DNA from: Candidula unifasciata
Lineage: Eukaryota; Mollusca; Gastropoda; Stylommatophora; Geomitridae
Assembly (NCBI GenBank): GCA_905116865.2
Contig: CAJHNH020008554.1
Location: 737,751 to 801,750, forward strand
DNA length: 64,000 bases
Direction of reading: 5' to 3'
Below the pieces are notes generated by a model, which worked only from the letters and a program-made list of their open reading frames with translations, did no database searches and had not been told where the DNA came from. Within the stretch, counting starts at the first letter, position 1, and each line of letters starts with the position of its first letter. Below, piece after piece: positions 44,207 to 58,000 of the stretch. The position numbers and the translations under genes are program-made.

Positions 44207-44844
44207 CGCCAATACATATACACGTTTAAGATTGAAAAATGTTTTGCGCACACATTTTGTATCAACACCGTCCGCCACCAAAACAAATGCACATGTCGGC
44301 TGGTAGACTAACACTAGTCTTCAAGAAGGAGTCTTGTCTCGTGAACCATTTATTAATTTTCTTATAGGTATAACTGAAGCTGCTTCTGGCTTTTAAATAC
44401 AGTTTCAAGTTTATAAATAGTGTTAGCCATGTACTGTTTATTATCGGTTTCTTAGAGTTCTAGACAGTGAGTTAGATAGAATAGCAAATGTTAAAAATTA
44501 AATTAATTTTACTTAAAATTACTTGGTTGTGAAAAATGAAATTAGTGATTAATGGTTTGGCATTATTTTGTGAGTGTGACTATTAAAATTAAAATGTAAT
44601 AAAATGTGTGTCATCAGACTGAGACTAAAAAGAAATTATCTAGAGGCTACACAACTAAACGTGATTTAAAAGAATGATTTTGCTGATTATAGTTATATAC
44701 ATGTTTACAATTTACATGTTATAATAACATTGTTATGTATGTAATGCATTTTATTGTAAAACTAGAACACAGACCATTTTGTTTTAAGTCACTATGAATC
44801 AGTACTAATCAGTACTGTAGTCAACTGATATGATCAACAGTGTG

Positions 44845-45081
44845 TAGGGTGACCATAATAATAATAATGTGAGCTGAAAAACGGGACTTCCAACTAATTT
44901 TTTTTTTTTAGCAAAAGCGGCACATCACAAACAATTCAGTTTAACCCCACCTCATCTCCTTTTTTTTGGTTACTGAGGTGAACGAGTAAATTACTCGTTC
45001 CAAACTGGTATTAAAACCCGAACCATTTTCACCAAGAAATAAACGAAACATATTCTTAGTCTTTAACTGCATAGTGGAAAT

Positions 45082-45125
<44 letters not shown>

Positions 45126-45658
45126 ATGCAACGAAAATTCTCAGCACATTTTATGTGTTAAAACTAAACGTATGAAGTCTGCAGATGTAACAATTTAATT
45201 TAAAGTAAATGTTAAATTCTCGAGATTAAAAAAAAAGGTAATATTCACATTTCCCTGCTCATCTACACACTTTCTCAAGCTGGTCTACATCATAGGGGTG
45301 TCACGTTTACCGTTTTCTTTAAAAAGACTCTCTCATGGGACCTAGGCTGAGGCTGTGGGTAGAAGTTTGGGTTAGGACCAGTTCTAGATGTTCTGGGGTC
45401 GTTAAAAGCTGTGTTGTTTGGTATAGAATATGCTACATCAGCGCTGATGTAATTGGACAATATGACACCCTCTGACGTAGACTAGTCCGTTCAAGCATGA
45501 ATGAAAGGTCAACCAGTGTGTAGATGGGCTGGGAAACGTGAATAGGACCCAAAAATAAAATAAAATTGGACAGTTGGCATTTATCTGGAGTACCAATAGG
45601 ACAGCTAGGCCACGCCTAAAAATGGGAATGTGATGAAAATGGGATTATGGTCACCCTA
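44845..45658. mobile_element. Non-autonomous hAT-type element (814 bp) with perfect TSD
   Basis: Inverted ends TAGGGTGACCATAAT (44845) and the reverse complement of ATTATGGTCACCCTA (ending 45658). An exact 8-bp duplication ACAGTGTG lies at 44837-44844 and 45659-45666. There is no transposase. Inside is a 43-bp G-run and a smaller inverted repeat at about 45243-45542 (ATTCACATTTCCC / GGGAAACGTGAAT; CATCTACACAC / GTGTGTAGATG), which may be a second, nested MITE. Confidence 0.85.
45082..45124 (+). repeat. Poly-G run, 43 bp
   Basis: An uninterrupted G-run inside the 44.8-45.7 kb MITE. Confidence 0.95.
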
Positions 45659-45829
45659 ACAGTGTGAGTTAGTTTTCTAAAATGTTTTACAATTTTAATT
45701 TAAGTAGTGCCTAAATTTTTTTTTTAAATATAGAAATTACCAGTACCCATCAGAAAGTGTCACCTAATGAATTGTTGAATGTTAGCTTCATTCAATGAAT
45801 CTCGAACACTTGTTACTTTGTCACTTCTA

Positions 45830-46200
45830 ATCTTGGTTGTACAGTACACTGTCTCAGACTGCTGCTCATCCATCTATTGATGTCCTCCATCTTGTGTCGA
45901 TCATTGCTTACTTCTTGCTCTGTTGCCATCGACTTTCCCTCCAGTATGTGTTTTATAAAAGCGTGTTATGTCTTTCAATGTGGTCAGAATATTTAACTTG
46001 TCTCTTTTTCTTTTAGCAGTTCTCAGTTTATTTCATCTGTCTAGAACCTCTGTTTATGATTTTGTTTTCCTCAAATATGACATTTTCCATGTGTCCACAT
46101 CTCCAGACTTGTTGTTATTTAGATGTTGGAATGTTGCTTTATGTGTGTACCTCTTCAATGGTTTTGATAAGGAGGATAGTAGAGACGTTGGTCTATAGTT
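45830..46200. repeat. Unclassified dispersed repeat (partner of 29.93-30.14 kb)
   Basis: See the matching phrases at 29.9 kb. It continues to about 46190 with CTTCAATGGTTTTGATAAGG. Possibly the antisense strand of a LINE. No host gene is recognised. Confidence 0.5.
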
Positions 46201-46813
46201 AACTAAAAAAAACTGTTGTCAGTGGAGCCAGGCGCAGTTATAGGCAGAGAATAAATTGTTATAGTGATCTTTTTTTTTATTTTAAAAATTTAATACTGCA
46301 CTTTATTTCTTAGTGGATAGTAATGGAGAACAATTTCTAATTTGTGTGCCATATGTCGATCTCTCATACTCCTAATGTCTTTAACTGGCATATATTTATA
46401 AAATATGTTATATTGTTTTCATACAATAGACCAAAGAATAAACCAGTTCAGACAGTTAATAAACATGATATAGATGTGAGTTTGCAAGTCGCATAAAATA
46501 AGTCTGGATTAAAAGACTTGGCATTTTGAAATTCACTTGCAGAGTATTACTTATCTTTAGGTGCTTCGAAGCCATTTTTTTGACCACATACAACATATTG
46601 GATAACAGTTACTGATCGCACTGATGGAGACAGAGTGTTAAATAGTATTAACGGGACGAGACCTTAATATGATCAGTTGTAGTAAAGGATGTTTCTGTAA
46701 CTTGTTACTCTTGCATAAGAGTAGACAGACTACTGATTGAGCAAGAAAGTGTTTTGCTGGTGCATAACTCGTGTATTTGTTTATTTCAGTACAAATCATA
46801 TTACATATGCAGA

Positions 46814-46895
46814 ATGAATAATATGGATGACACAGGGCCTCCTAACAAGCGACCCAAGTATGATCATAGCCCACATAAACCTGGTATCACAAACA
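46814..46895 (+). CDS. DHX33: DHX33 coding exon 1
   Basis: Residues 1-27, [18 protein letters not shown].., ending A|GTAAGT in phase 1. A TTTATTTCAG just upstream (46789) suggests an earlier non-coding exon. The first ATG gives four more residues than the second. Confidence 0.82.
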
Positions 46896-49641
46896 GTAAG
46901 TACTCCTGTTGTCTGTGACAAATAACTTTAAAGATCCTTCTTATTTTCATTTCTTTCTTTTAGCATCCTGCTGAGCCTTGATTCTCACTTTTCTTATCAT
47001 TCCTTACCTTGTATAGTGTATCAGATGCCCAGCTTCTGAGTTGAGTGCATGGCGTGACACTGTGAGCTGCAGATTTCATTTGGAATGTTTTTTAACTGTG
47101 AACTGTAGATTCAGAAAACGGCGTGATGCCGGTTGTCGCAATATTGGTGGTGCAATATGTGATTAAAATTGATCGGTGTGCAACTGCTGATCTGTTAGTG
47201 ACTTCTGCTAGTCACTAGTGCTGCCATCCATGATGAACTGCATTTCTAATGTGCAGAGCGACTATGGGGTGACCCGTTTGCTATGAAGCTGAAACTAAGA
47301 TTACCAGTGTATCAGATCTCTTTTCCATTTTGTTTCTGGTCATCCAGTAGTTACCTTGATGCATGTCTCAAAGCATAGGAATTAATGTTTCTGAATGAGC
47401 TCAGAATAAGTGATTCTGTCATATTGTACAAGTCTTTCTGTTCCTTGCAGTTAAATGAATGGTTATAGTTCATTAGTATGGTTTTTGTGCATTATTTTTT
47501 CATATATGTGGGGCGGTTCAGAAAGTAATACACCACATTGTTTTTTTTCACGGGCTGTTTATTCACGATGCACGGAATTTATACAGAATATACATGGACC
47601 TGTCGTGTAAATAATCCCCATCAACTTGTACAGCTTTATGCCAGCTCCAAACAAAGACCAGATTTTGTCTTGAGCAGGCTCGTTCATTCGTTCGTCCATC
47701 ACATTGATGAGGACCACTCTTTCTTTCATCCATCATGAAACTACAGTTAAATGTTTGTGAGTCTCCGGAAGAGTCTAGGACAATGAGGACAGGGCACAGT
47801 GTGTGTAGACAAAGTGCCTGTTTGTCAGTTTTATGAAAAGTGACTAGCGCGATGAATTGGATTAAAGTGAGGAAGAGTTGCGCAGTTTTGTCGATCTTCC
47901 TCTCTCGCCTGTATCCATAAGCAGGTAGCTGTTTCTTCTCTGTGTTAATAATTTTTTTGGTCTTTATTATTACCTGAGAAAAACAATGTGGTGCATTACT
48001 TTCTGAACACCCTTTGTACTTTGTCCATTCAACAACACTAATTAGACATTAGTATTAGAAATGTGGTACTGGCAGTGTGTTCATTGTATAATCGGGAAAG
48101 GATATTTTCCAGTGTCTCTGGGGTTGACCCAGCCTCATAGAAATGGAATTGCCAGAGAAAAGAAAAGGTGAGGGAGAAGGAATTGGTAAAAAATACCTCA
48201 TTTGTTATGGCTAAAATTATGTGTTCTGATACTACATATCCCAATAGCTGTATCTGATGTGGGACTCCCTTTACATTTTTAATGTATAATGACATATCAG
48301 AAATAGATGTCAAACCAGAGGATAAATAGCACCAGTCAGCTCAACATTATCACAGTCACAAATGTGAGCATTGCAGCTAGAAGACCCTCATCAGCACATG
48401 CCATGAGTAGACAGTGTTACGTTTACAAACAAGAATACACACAACCACTTAAGTGTCTCTCCACAAGAAACCCATATGTTTCTGTCTGGTCAGTTGAAGC
48501 TCTGAGGCATGTAAGAATATAGGAAGTGAATACTAACCAGAAAAAGAAAGGCATGGCCATAACTAAAAAAAAATATTAGATTAAGCTGTGTCGGACATTA
48601 TGTCCCTCATGCAAGTTTGGCCCCATTAGATAAATAAAAGAGTTTCTAAGAGACTTGAACTTCTTTTTTCAAAAAAGCAGCTGTGTTTTTTCCAGCTGGT
48701 GCATTTTTTCGGATTGTTCTGTTCCCTTAATATGGACTGCTTTTTGTATGCATTTTCCAGTACAGGATACTATGTGTTCGTGGGAGCAGCATGTATTGTG
48801 GTTGTGCTATGTTAGGGCAGGGTAATGACCGATAGTTTTGGCAGCCTCGATCACGCTGCCTTCGCAGTGTTTTGATCGGGGCAGCCAACTATCGGGAAGA
48901 CAGAATTTCGTCAGCAGAGGACTGCAACTGTCTATAGAACAAACTCGATAAAAACTGTCTCCAGAAACAGAATGTATCAACCATTTGTTTTAGTAAGGAC
49001 GACTCGACACATACAATTAACTCAATGGCCAAAAGACTTAAGAACTGTCGTTTGCGTGGCTTGACAAGATGGCCATAACCTTCATTTTGAAATCACATTG
49101 GTGACAGTGAGAATAGAAGTGCATCAGTACTGATTTGAGGTCACTGCTGTGTACATCAGAAAGATATTGCCTGAAACAGCAATGACAGCTCATTAGCAGT
49201 TATTTACTAGCCTGAAACAGCAGTGACAGCTCATTAGCAGTTATTTACTAGCCTGAAACAGCAGTGACAGCTCATTAGCAGTTATTTACCAGCCTGAAAC
49301 AGCAGTGACATCTCATTAGCAGTTATTTACTAGCCTGAAACAGCAGTGACAGCTCATTAGCAGTTATTTACCAGCCTGAAACAGCAGTGACAGCTCATTA
49401 GCAGTTATTTACCAGCCTGAAACAGCAGTGACAGCTCATTAGCAGTTATTTACCAGCCTGAAACAGCAGTGACAGCTCATTAGCAGTTATTTACCAGTAT
49501 ACAACTTCTTACCTTAGGACATTTCAGTTAATGAAAAAAAAATTGGTTTTCCAGAGTAAGTAAAAGTGAAGGAAAAGTTTCCATGCTATGGACATTTAGT
49601 TCTAGCCACAACAGTTTTATAGGCTAATCATTATTGACCGT

Positions 49642-49686
<45 letters not shown>

Positions 49687-51513
49687 ATTCATTGTACAAA
49701 CTATATTATGAAATTTTTTTTAAGAATGTAGTCCTGTCAGTTTGTAATACTTTTTTCCAGGTAGGATTTTTATATTAAATGGCCATATATGTCGGATTTG
49801 GCAGCACTTGTTGCGTACATTATCAAACTACTAGAATTGCTATTTTAATATCTTAATGTATATGCTTTATTTGTTTGAATCTATTGTTCACAGGTTATAG
49901 CTCTCCTGGTTCGTCAAGAGCAGCTAACTTTGAGGAGTTAAAAATTACTCGGAGGGCACTACCAATTTACCCAGCGAGGCAGAAAATTATCACCGAAATT
50001 CGAAGACTGCCTTCTGCCATTGTTATAGGAGAAACTGGAAGTGGTAAAACAACACAGATACCTCAGGTATAACATGTCTTCTTTAATTCTTTCTGCCTCT
50101 TGGGTGTAGAGAGAAAACATCTTCATTCCAAACATCTTCAAAACATCTTGCCTTCCATTTATTATTGACTCTCATAAAAGAAGCAAAGAATAGAAAAATC
50201 ATAACCCACAGAGCATGTTCAAGGTGTCTAAGGATAGTTAGTGCAGGACTGGCAGTCTAACCCCACACAGCAGCCTGGTACTATAATCATTACCATGTAG
50301 CATGGTTTAGGTTTAAACAACGGATCAACATCATGACACAAGGGTAGTAACCCATAAATGCTCCGTTCTACTTCTAACTGAAGTCTGAGTCCAAAGAATC
50401 TCATCTCAGTGCACAAAGTCCATAGCACGCGCGAGGATCCTAAAATACTTTGGGTAGATTTTTATTATTAACTCTAAATTTTGCCCGGGCAGCAGCATTG
50501 TTAGGCTACTCTTTTCGATTTCCAACTGCCAAGAGATTTTTTACATGCGCAGCAATCCAATCTTACTATCCAGAGACCAGGGGAAATTACTGGAAGTCCA
50601 CGTGGAAAAAAAGAAATCTCAGCCTTCACCGGGCCTGAACCCGGGACCTCCAGCACTCGAGGCGGGTGCCATGCCTCAAGACCATGCAGCCCCCTCCTGC
50701 ATATGTAACTCTAACATGTTTTCTTTAGATCACCATTCTCATAATGGTTAGTCTTTTGCCAGTACCTGTCTCGTGCATTTTCATTTCAATGTTTTTAATT
50801 ACCTTCATGCCAGTCAGTCTCTGCCTCTGCTTTCAGAACCATGCATTCCATTACTGTCCTTTTAAAGTCTCTGTGACGTTGAATTTTACAAAGTTCCCAT
50901 GTGGGTTCTGGGGCCCCTTTGTGGGGGAAAACAAAAGTAGAACCACTACTTACCCAACAATAAGTTTACTTATTAGGGGGCATCCTTTGAAGTCAGAGTA
51001 CACCTGCCTGAGAGGCAAGGAACCAACATTCTGCATACACATAAGCCAGATTTGTGAAATGTATGTGCACACAACAGTCAGCTTGTGGAAGAAGACAAGT
51101 CTGGAAGTGGAACCCCAGAGTTTACATTCGGTGAGTGTGAGGAAGAAGATATTGCCAAAGTTTTTCAGTTTCCAATACATGATGCTGTAATATAATGTAA
51201 TAATGTTTTACTATTATGAAATGAACAATGTTGACATGTTCACTTGTAAAGTTTGACTTTCATGTTTTATTTTTTTAATCTTTGCAGTACTTACTAGAGG
51301 CGGGTTTGAATCATGGAGATGTTATAGCCATTACACAGGTATGCACAAGTGAAATAACATTCTTTGTGTTACTCATTACATATAGTCATTTTCCTAAATT
51401 GTGGTAGTTATAGTGGTAGTTTATTTGATGAAGCACATGGCTTAGGATGCAAGTTCTGTTGAGTTTAACAAAATGTTGAATGAAATATAACTGATGCAGT
51501 TGACTGGTTCCCC

Positions 51514-51578
<65 letters not shown>

Positions 51579-54500
51579 TCTATCTCTCTCTCTCTCTCAC
51601 CTGCTACCTGAAGATTTGACCACTATAGCTAAGATGGCAATCCTATATATCCTGTTCTGCCTCATAATAAATTATAATCTGGCAACCATAATGATACTAC
51701 ATGCCTTACCCCCATATACCTTGATGTCCAGTTTAGGGTTAAAAATAAAAAAGCATTAAATTGTTTTCATTGTAAAAAAAAACAACCAAAAAACATAGGT
51801 CTGGTGAATGTATTATCTGATAATACATAATATAAGGCAGTGTAAATAATTCATTATTGTCCTAGATATCCTGTTCTGCCTCATAATAAATTATAATTTG
51901 GCAATCATAATGATACTACATGCACTGCCCGTGTATACCTTGATGTCCAGTTTGGGGTAAAGAAAGCATTACATTTAGGTTTTCATAGTTTAAAAAAAAC
52001 AACCTAGGTATGGTGAATGTATTATCTGATAATACATAATATGAGGCAGTGTCAGTAATTCCTTATTGTCCTATTGTGCCATTATATGTCACATAGTGCT
52101 TGCAGCCTATTTCTCCACTCTGTTTCATTCTGTGCAGTCACTTCGATATGGATGAAATCCAGTCCAACATGTCCAACACCTTTGGCCTCTCTCATCATCA
52201 TTCACTTCCACATCCTCATTTCCTCAGTCCCAGTTTCCCGTTTTCTTGCAAGTTTATGCAGCAAATAATTTTTTTTAACCTTTTATGGGGTGGGAAGGCT
52301 GGCCCCAAGCCAAACCCTCCTCTCATCCGGGCTTGGGACTGGCAGTGTAAATAATGTAAGAAATCTTTTAAGAAAGGCATCTAAATTATATCATTTTTTT
52401 AAAAGAGCAAGTATTACACTTATTGACAATCCATACATACTAGGGCACTGTTAAAAGTAATGCCTCCAAGGACATAACTTTGTTAAAATATATAATGCAC
52501 ACATGAAATATACATGTTTGGAAAGCTTGGAATGTCTTTAATTAAGGTGCCATTATTTTTTGACAGTCATCACCACGTTCCACACACACCAGCGTGGAAC
52601 AGGTTTTTGAAACCCATCGAGAAAAAATTGGATGATTTTTCATGGAGCCAGAATGCACTTCATTTGTCACATATCTGTTTTCCTTGAGCTTTGAAAACAG
52701 GAAAAAGTCACAAGGTGCCAAATTGGGAATGTGTACTGGATGCGCCACAATGTCATCAAAGTTGAGATGCTCTAATGCTGGCATTTTTTTTCTACTCATG
52801 TGTGGCTGAGCATTGTCATGTTGAAGAATTGTGTATTTGCCTGGGCATATACCATTTTAACCATGGTAATTTCAACCTGATTTTTCTCTTGGCGGGTTTT
52901 GAAAACCTGTTCTATGTTAGCGTGTGTGGAACCTTTTGTGGACTGTGTTGAAAAACAATGGCAGCTCACTTAAAAGTCATCCCAATCTTTTGGAAAATAT
53001 TTAGTGTGTAAATTATGCATATTAACAAAGTTATGTCCATGAAGACTCACAGAGTATGTGGAGAAAGGTAGAGACATGCATGGTCCGTGCAGAGTGGCAA
53101 GCTAACCCAGGAAGTTAGCGTCCTTTGGATATTTTCTCCGAGTCATGTTAGTGTGTTGAGAAATGAGCAGGCAGATAGTCTGGCCCATTCTGCACTGCTT
53201 GGTGATGAATTGATGTATGACAAGCTAGATGTTGTGAGGGCCCTTTGGGAGTGCGTGAACAGTGCGGAGGCATACACAGATCATTACGATCTGAGGAAAA
53301 TGGTACTGCAAGGAGTTACCTGGTGATCTGCCCGACTCTCAACACTCAAGGGAAAGGCGAGATGGAAGTACAATCAATTACTGGTACAGTCGGAAGTGTA
53401 ACTTTTTGATTGCTCCTGAAGATGAGGATGGAGCACTTATGGGAGTATCTTAAATGCTGTGATGTTGATTCCTCATTCAACATTCAACATTTTATGTCCT
53501 TGGAGGCATTACTTTTTAAACCACCCTCATAAATATAGGTTTACCTGCAGTGGATATGTACATCCATTGCTGTCTTTTGGAATATCACACAGTGAGACCT
53601 CAGTCTCTTCGAGAGTTGTATGACTTTTCATAAGCTTTGATGACGTTTTTGAAAATAAACTGCCCACTGCGGAAGTTAATCTTGAATATTGAGGATTGTA
53701 AACTGCATTAGTTAACCTTCAAGCCACAAAGCTACACAGTTTATATTTGGCAGTTGGAGGTGTTTATATATATTGTCTAATCTCTTTAACCAAGCTCTAG
53801 CAAATCATTGCTTGTTGTTATTTGAATGTCCAAATTAGCATTCACTTATTATTGGTCTTTATTCCTCTTCTATTTTTAAAATCATTAGTAGTGGGGCTTT
53901 GATGTCAACACACAGATAGTTTCATGGTTATATAAACTACTGCATGATCACAACTGTAAATTCAAAGAGGGTGGAGAAAGCAATCAGGAAGAGAGCTAGT
54001 TTTTTAAATGCATGATCAGAACTGTAAGTTCATATTTGATTTCCTATACTGCACCAGAGGATAAAGGGCAGAATAAAAAGCATAATAAACATATTCTTTG
54101 CTGCTGTTGCGTGACATAGCTTATCATTTGATAATTGTGATTAACATTAAATGATGTCATAAGTTTGTGAAAATAAAATACTTCTATGTATTTGCTGGTT
54201 TACAGCCTCGACGTGTCGCAGCAATATCTGTGGCTGGTAGAGTTGCTCAAGAAAGAAATACTGCACTTGGCACTGTTGTAAGTCTTTGTGTTTTTTTGTT
54301 TTTAATTACATTGTGTGCCCGGCTCTCTAGTGTAGTTGGCTTAACCGGATTGCGCGGAGACCGGGTGAAAAACTCCTTGTGGTCCGGGTTCAGTCCTGGG
54401 GGTAGGCAGGAAAGCCACATTTCTCCCAGATTTACAGTATTTACAATGGAATCAAGGCCGAAAGGTTGCGATCTCCATAATACCGAGCCTAAGGGTTAAC

Positions 54501-54978
54501 AACTCAAGGCTTTTGGATACTAAAACAAACAATTACATTGTGTAATGTAAATGTATTGCTTAATTGTGAGCCATAGCAGTCAGGTGGTAGCATGATAACA
54601 TGCTGACCTGATGGTCGTTTGTTCATATCCCCATAAAAAGAAATTTATAAAATTGACATGGGCTCTCAGGTTGATCTAGCCAAATCGGTTCCAAGAAATG
54701 TTATGGAAAGTAAAGGTGACGTGTGGTATTGATCATTTCACCCACCAAGTGTCAGAAATCATCATCATCAATCAGCAGGTCCTAGACAGAATGACACTCT
54801 TGTCCCTGCATGCCTGAAAGTCTCTAGCCAGTTCTCCAACCCTGTGTGCTTTCATACCCAGTGCAGCTTCAATGTCTTGTTCCACTTTCATAGAGGTCTG
54901 CCTCTGCCTTTTTTTCTGCAAAGTGTACCCTCCATCACCCTTCTCCCCAGGCCACCGAGATGTTTATCCTGTTCCCCC

Positions 54979-55009
<31 letters not shown>

Positions 55010-58000
55010 AACTTAGCCTTTGAGGCAGGATACTGTTTATGGGCCAATTCTTCTTCATGGTCAGATCATGTAGGATGTCAGCTTTTCTTCTTAGGCTATG
55101 GTATTCTAATAATTTGTTTGTTTTCTTTGGTATGATTTCCTCATCTTGCAAGTATCTTTACTCAGTTAACACAAATATAGGATGAATCATTTACACAGCA
55201 TGGCTCAAGGCATGAGAAGGCATTATTTTTTTCTTCTACTAACTTAATTGGAAAGCTTAAACAGCTAAGCAAAAAGTAATTCTATAAGCAATACCCCAAC
55301 ATTATCAAAATAGATGACAGAGAAGGATCTAGAGTCAGTTCCAGGTCTTTATGTGTGTGAGGGGTAGACCCACTGCTTCCCTAACAAAGCATTTCATACA
55401 AGGCAGCAAAAAACTCATTCAAAGTTGGAGTGCATCTGACTGAAAAGCAAGGAACTAACAGTCTTCATACAAATAAGCCAGATCTATAAAGAATGAATGT
55501 GCATGCAGAGCTGAAGTTCTGCAACAACAAAGTCCTGAAGTGGACTTCTTTTTCTTCTAGGCATTCACTGGCTGTAAACTCAGGTGAAATTTTCTGGTTG
55601 TTGTTCTAGCCATTACACCGCTGCTCTGCTTGTTGAATTTATTCTAATTCTTTTGTCCTTTGATGTCTCTTTTCCAACTCCTTCATTCTTGGCCATGAAA
55701 AACTTTCATAGTGAGGTGGAACAAATTAAAGTAAGTTGGTGGCTTCCAGAGATGCAGTGTCCAGAAAACTTCTGACTCTTTTCAGCCCACCCCCAATGCT
55801 TGGGTGATAACGTCCATCAAAAACTCATCTGGAACACGAGTGAAGCCTGCTGGCCGATATCCTACTATGTGATAAACCTTGTTTGAAACATCTATTGATG
55901 GAAAGGCCTACTAAATTGCTGATTAAGCTCCAGTGCCATCAGTCAGGTGTCAGGCTGTTGTAATCAGCTGAGCAGCCACAGCACTATGAACTGTTGAGAC
56001 TTGGCCCTAGGTAAGAAGGGATGTTCGCAGCTTAGATGCGCTACATCTCTGCGGGAGGATATCTCATGGTTTGGTCCTGTGGCATAACAGCCATATTTTA
56101 GATATGCTAACATTGAATATCAAATTGTGTGACCACTTGTTTGGGCTTTGGGACCGAAGATGTCCTACTGACTGACAGACAAGGTTCAGATGTCTGCTTT
56201 CATTGGCTCCACTTGCCAGAATGCTGGGATCAGTTGGAGAAACCATGCATGATACGGGCTTTTCCTATGCTGTCATGCTAGGTGTCTCTATGCAGCAACA
56301 TTAATGATGTTTACTGTGCTGAAGAAGATTGTGCCCATTTGTCTTGTCATCTTTGTGCTGCTCCCAGTTGATCTCCAGAGGATGCAGCCTATGTTGAGTG
56401 GAAAGCCTTACATACAGATGTGAAGTTAAGCAGTCATGTGCAGGATTGTGTCGATTCCTTGGATGAGCCTAGGATCAAAGTGCCATTTGTCAGCTCTTCA
56501 TTTTTAGAGTCCTCCTTTGATAGTGAGGAATGCTCCTGGTCTGCCCCTGCCTTCCTTTTATTGCTGGCGAGTCTACTTTTGGTTGCCCAGGATAGGTTCT
56601 TCAGGGGGCAGCACCTGTCAACAAAAGTACACAAAGGACATCACACAAATTCGACTGTGTCATTACCCAGAAACTAACCGGGAAGGCTTACCTGATGGGG
56701 TTGGATGTGTCGACCAAAACGCACAAATACCATAGCTACGCTGTAAACAGCCACAACACAGTTACGTCACTCGGATGAACAGTGAAGAAGAAGAAGAATA
56801 TAATTAATTTACTGTTTCATTCATTCATGAAAAACCTGCCATTGCATATTTTCTGAATGTTTATCTTGATTTATAGGTTGGCTACTGTGTCAGATTTGAA
56901 GATGTCACATCTCCTGCAACAAAACTGAAGTTTATGAGTGACGGAATGTTGCTTCGAGAGGCCATCTTGGATCCAACACTCACTCGCTACTCAATTGTTA
57001 TACTTGATGAAGCCCATGAGAGAACAATTCACACTGATGTCTTGTTTGGTGTGGTCAAAGCGGCTCAGAGACGTAGATTAAAAACTGGTCTGAAACTGCT
57101 GAAGGTGAGCTCAGCCTTCATTTTCATTCATACAATTTATGTTTTCATTTTTTATTCTAAAAAATATAATCATTGGGATTTTTCATTTTAATGTTAGCTG
57201 TGGTAGTACAGTCTGGACAATGTTTTTACAATTTTTGTGTAAAAACAATAAGAAACTCAGCTGATTAGTGGTGATGATCATAAAATCATTTTAGACAGAT
57301 CCATAGCTTCCCAATGTTGGTGCCGGGCCACCATTGTGGGGAAAACAAGAGTAGATCTACTGCCTTCCCAACAAGCATGTCATAAGAGTCAACTAACCGG
57401 GGGTTTCCTCCAAAGTCAGAGTTCATCCGCCTGAGAGGCAAGGAACAAACAGTCTGCATACAGATAAATCAGATCTGTAAAATGTATGTGCATGTGACAC
57501 TCAGGTTCTGGAACAAGTGTAAAGTCCAGACGTGGATGACAACAAAAACTTTCGGTCTGAGTTTACAGCTGGTGAACACAAAGAAGAAGAAGAAGAAGAA
57601 GACCATAGCTGTTCTGATGTCCTTCCCAGTAGATGAGAAGGCCACAGGCTGTGGTGTGAGGCATGTCCTCCTCTGATACATACAGCGTGGTTTCCACCAG
57701 AATGCCACTAGCCAGACGTGGGATCTCTTTAGCATGTAGAGAGCATGTCTACAGCATTTAAGTATTCTGGAGTGCCCTGCCTGCTCACATGGGCAAAGTT
57801 CTGAGTCCCCAGTCTTCAATTTCCCATACATATGGATGTGGAGCCTTTTGTGTCCAGTTCATAATCTAAATACCAACAATTACTGAGCACAAACAAGTAT
57901 TTCTTTTTGCAGAGGCATAGATATTGTTTGTGTGTGTTCAGTCAACCTGCCAAGTTATCTCAACGACAGACAACTACTTATTGTGTGACACAAATTATAT

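Noticed and set aside
49167..49497. CRISPR-like array
   Set aside because: The units are contiguous with no variable spacers, and the genome is animal.
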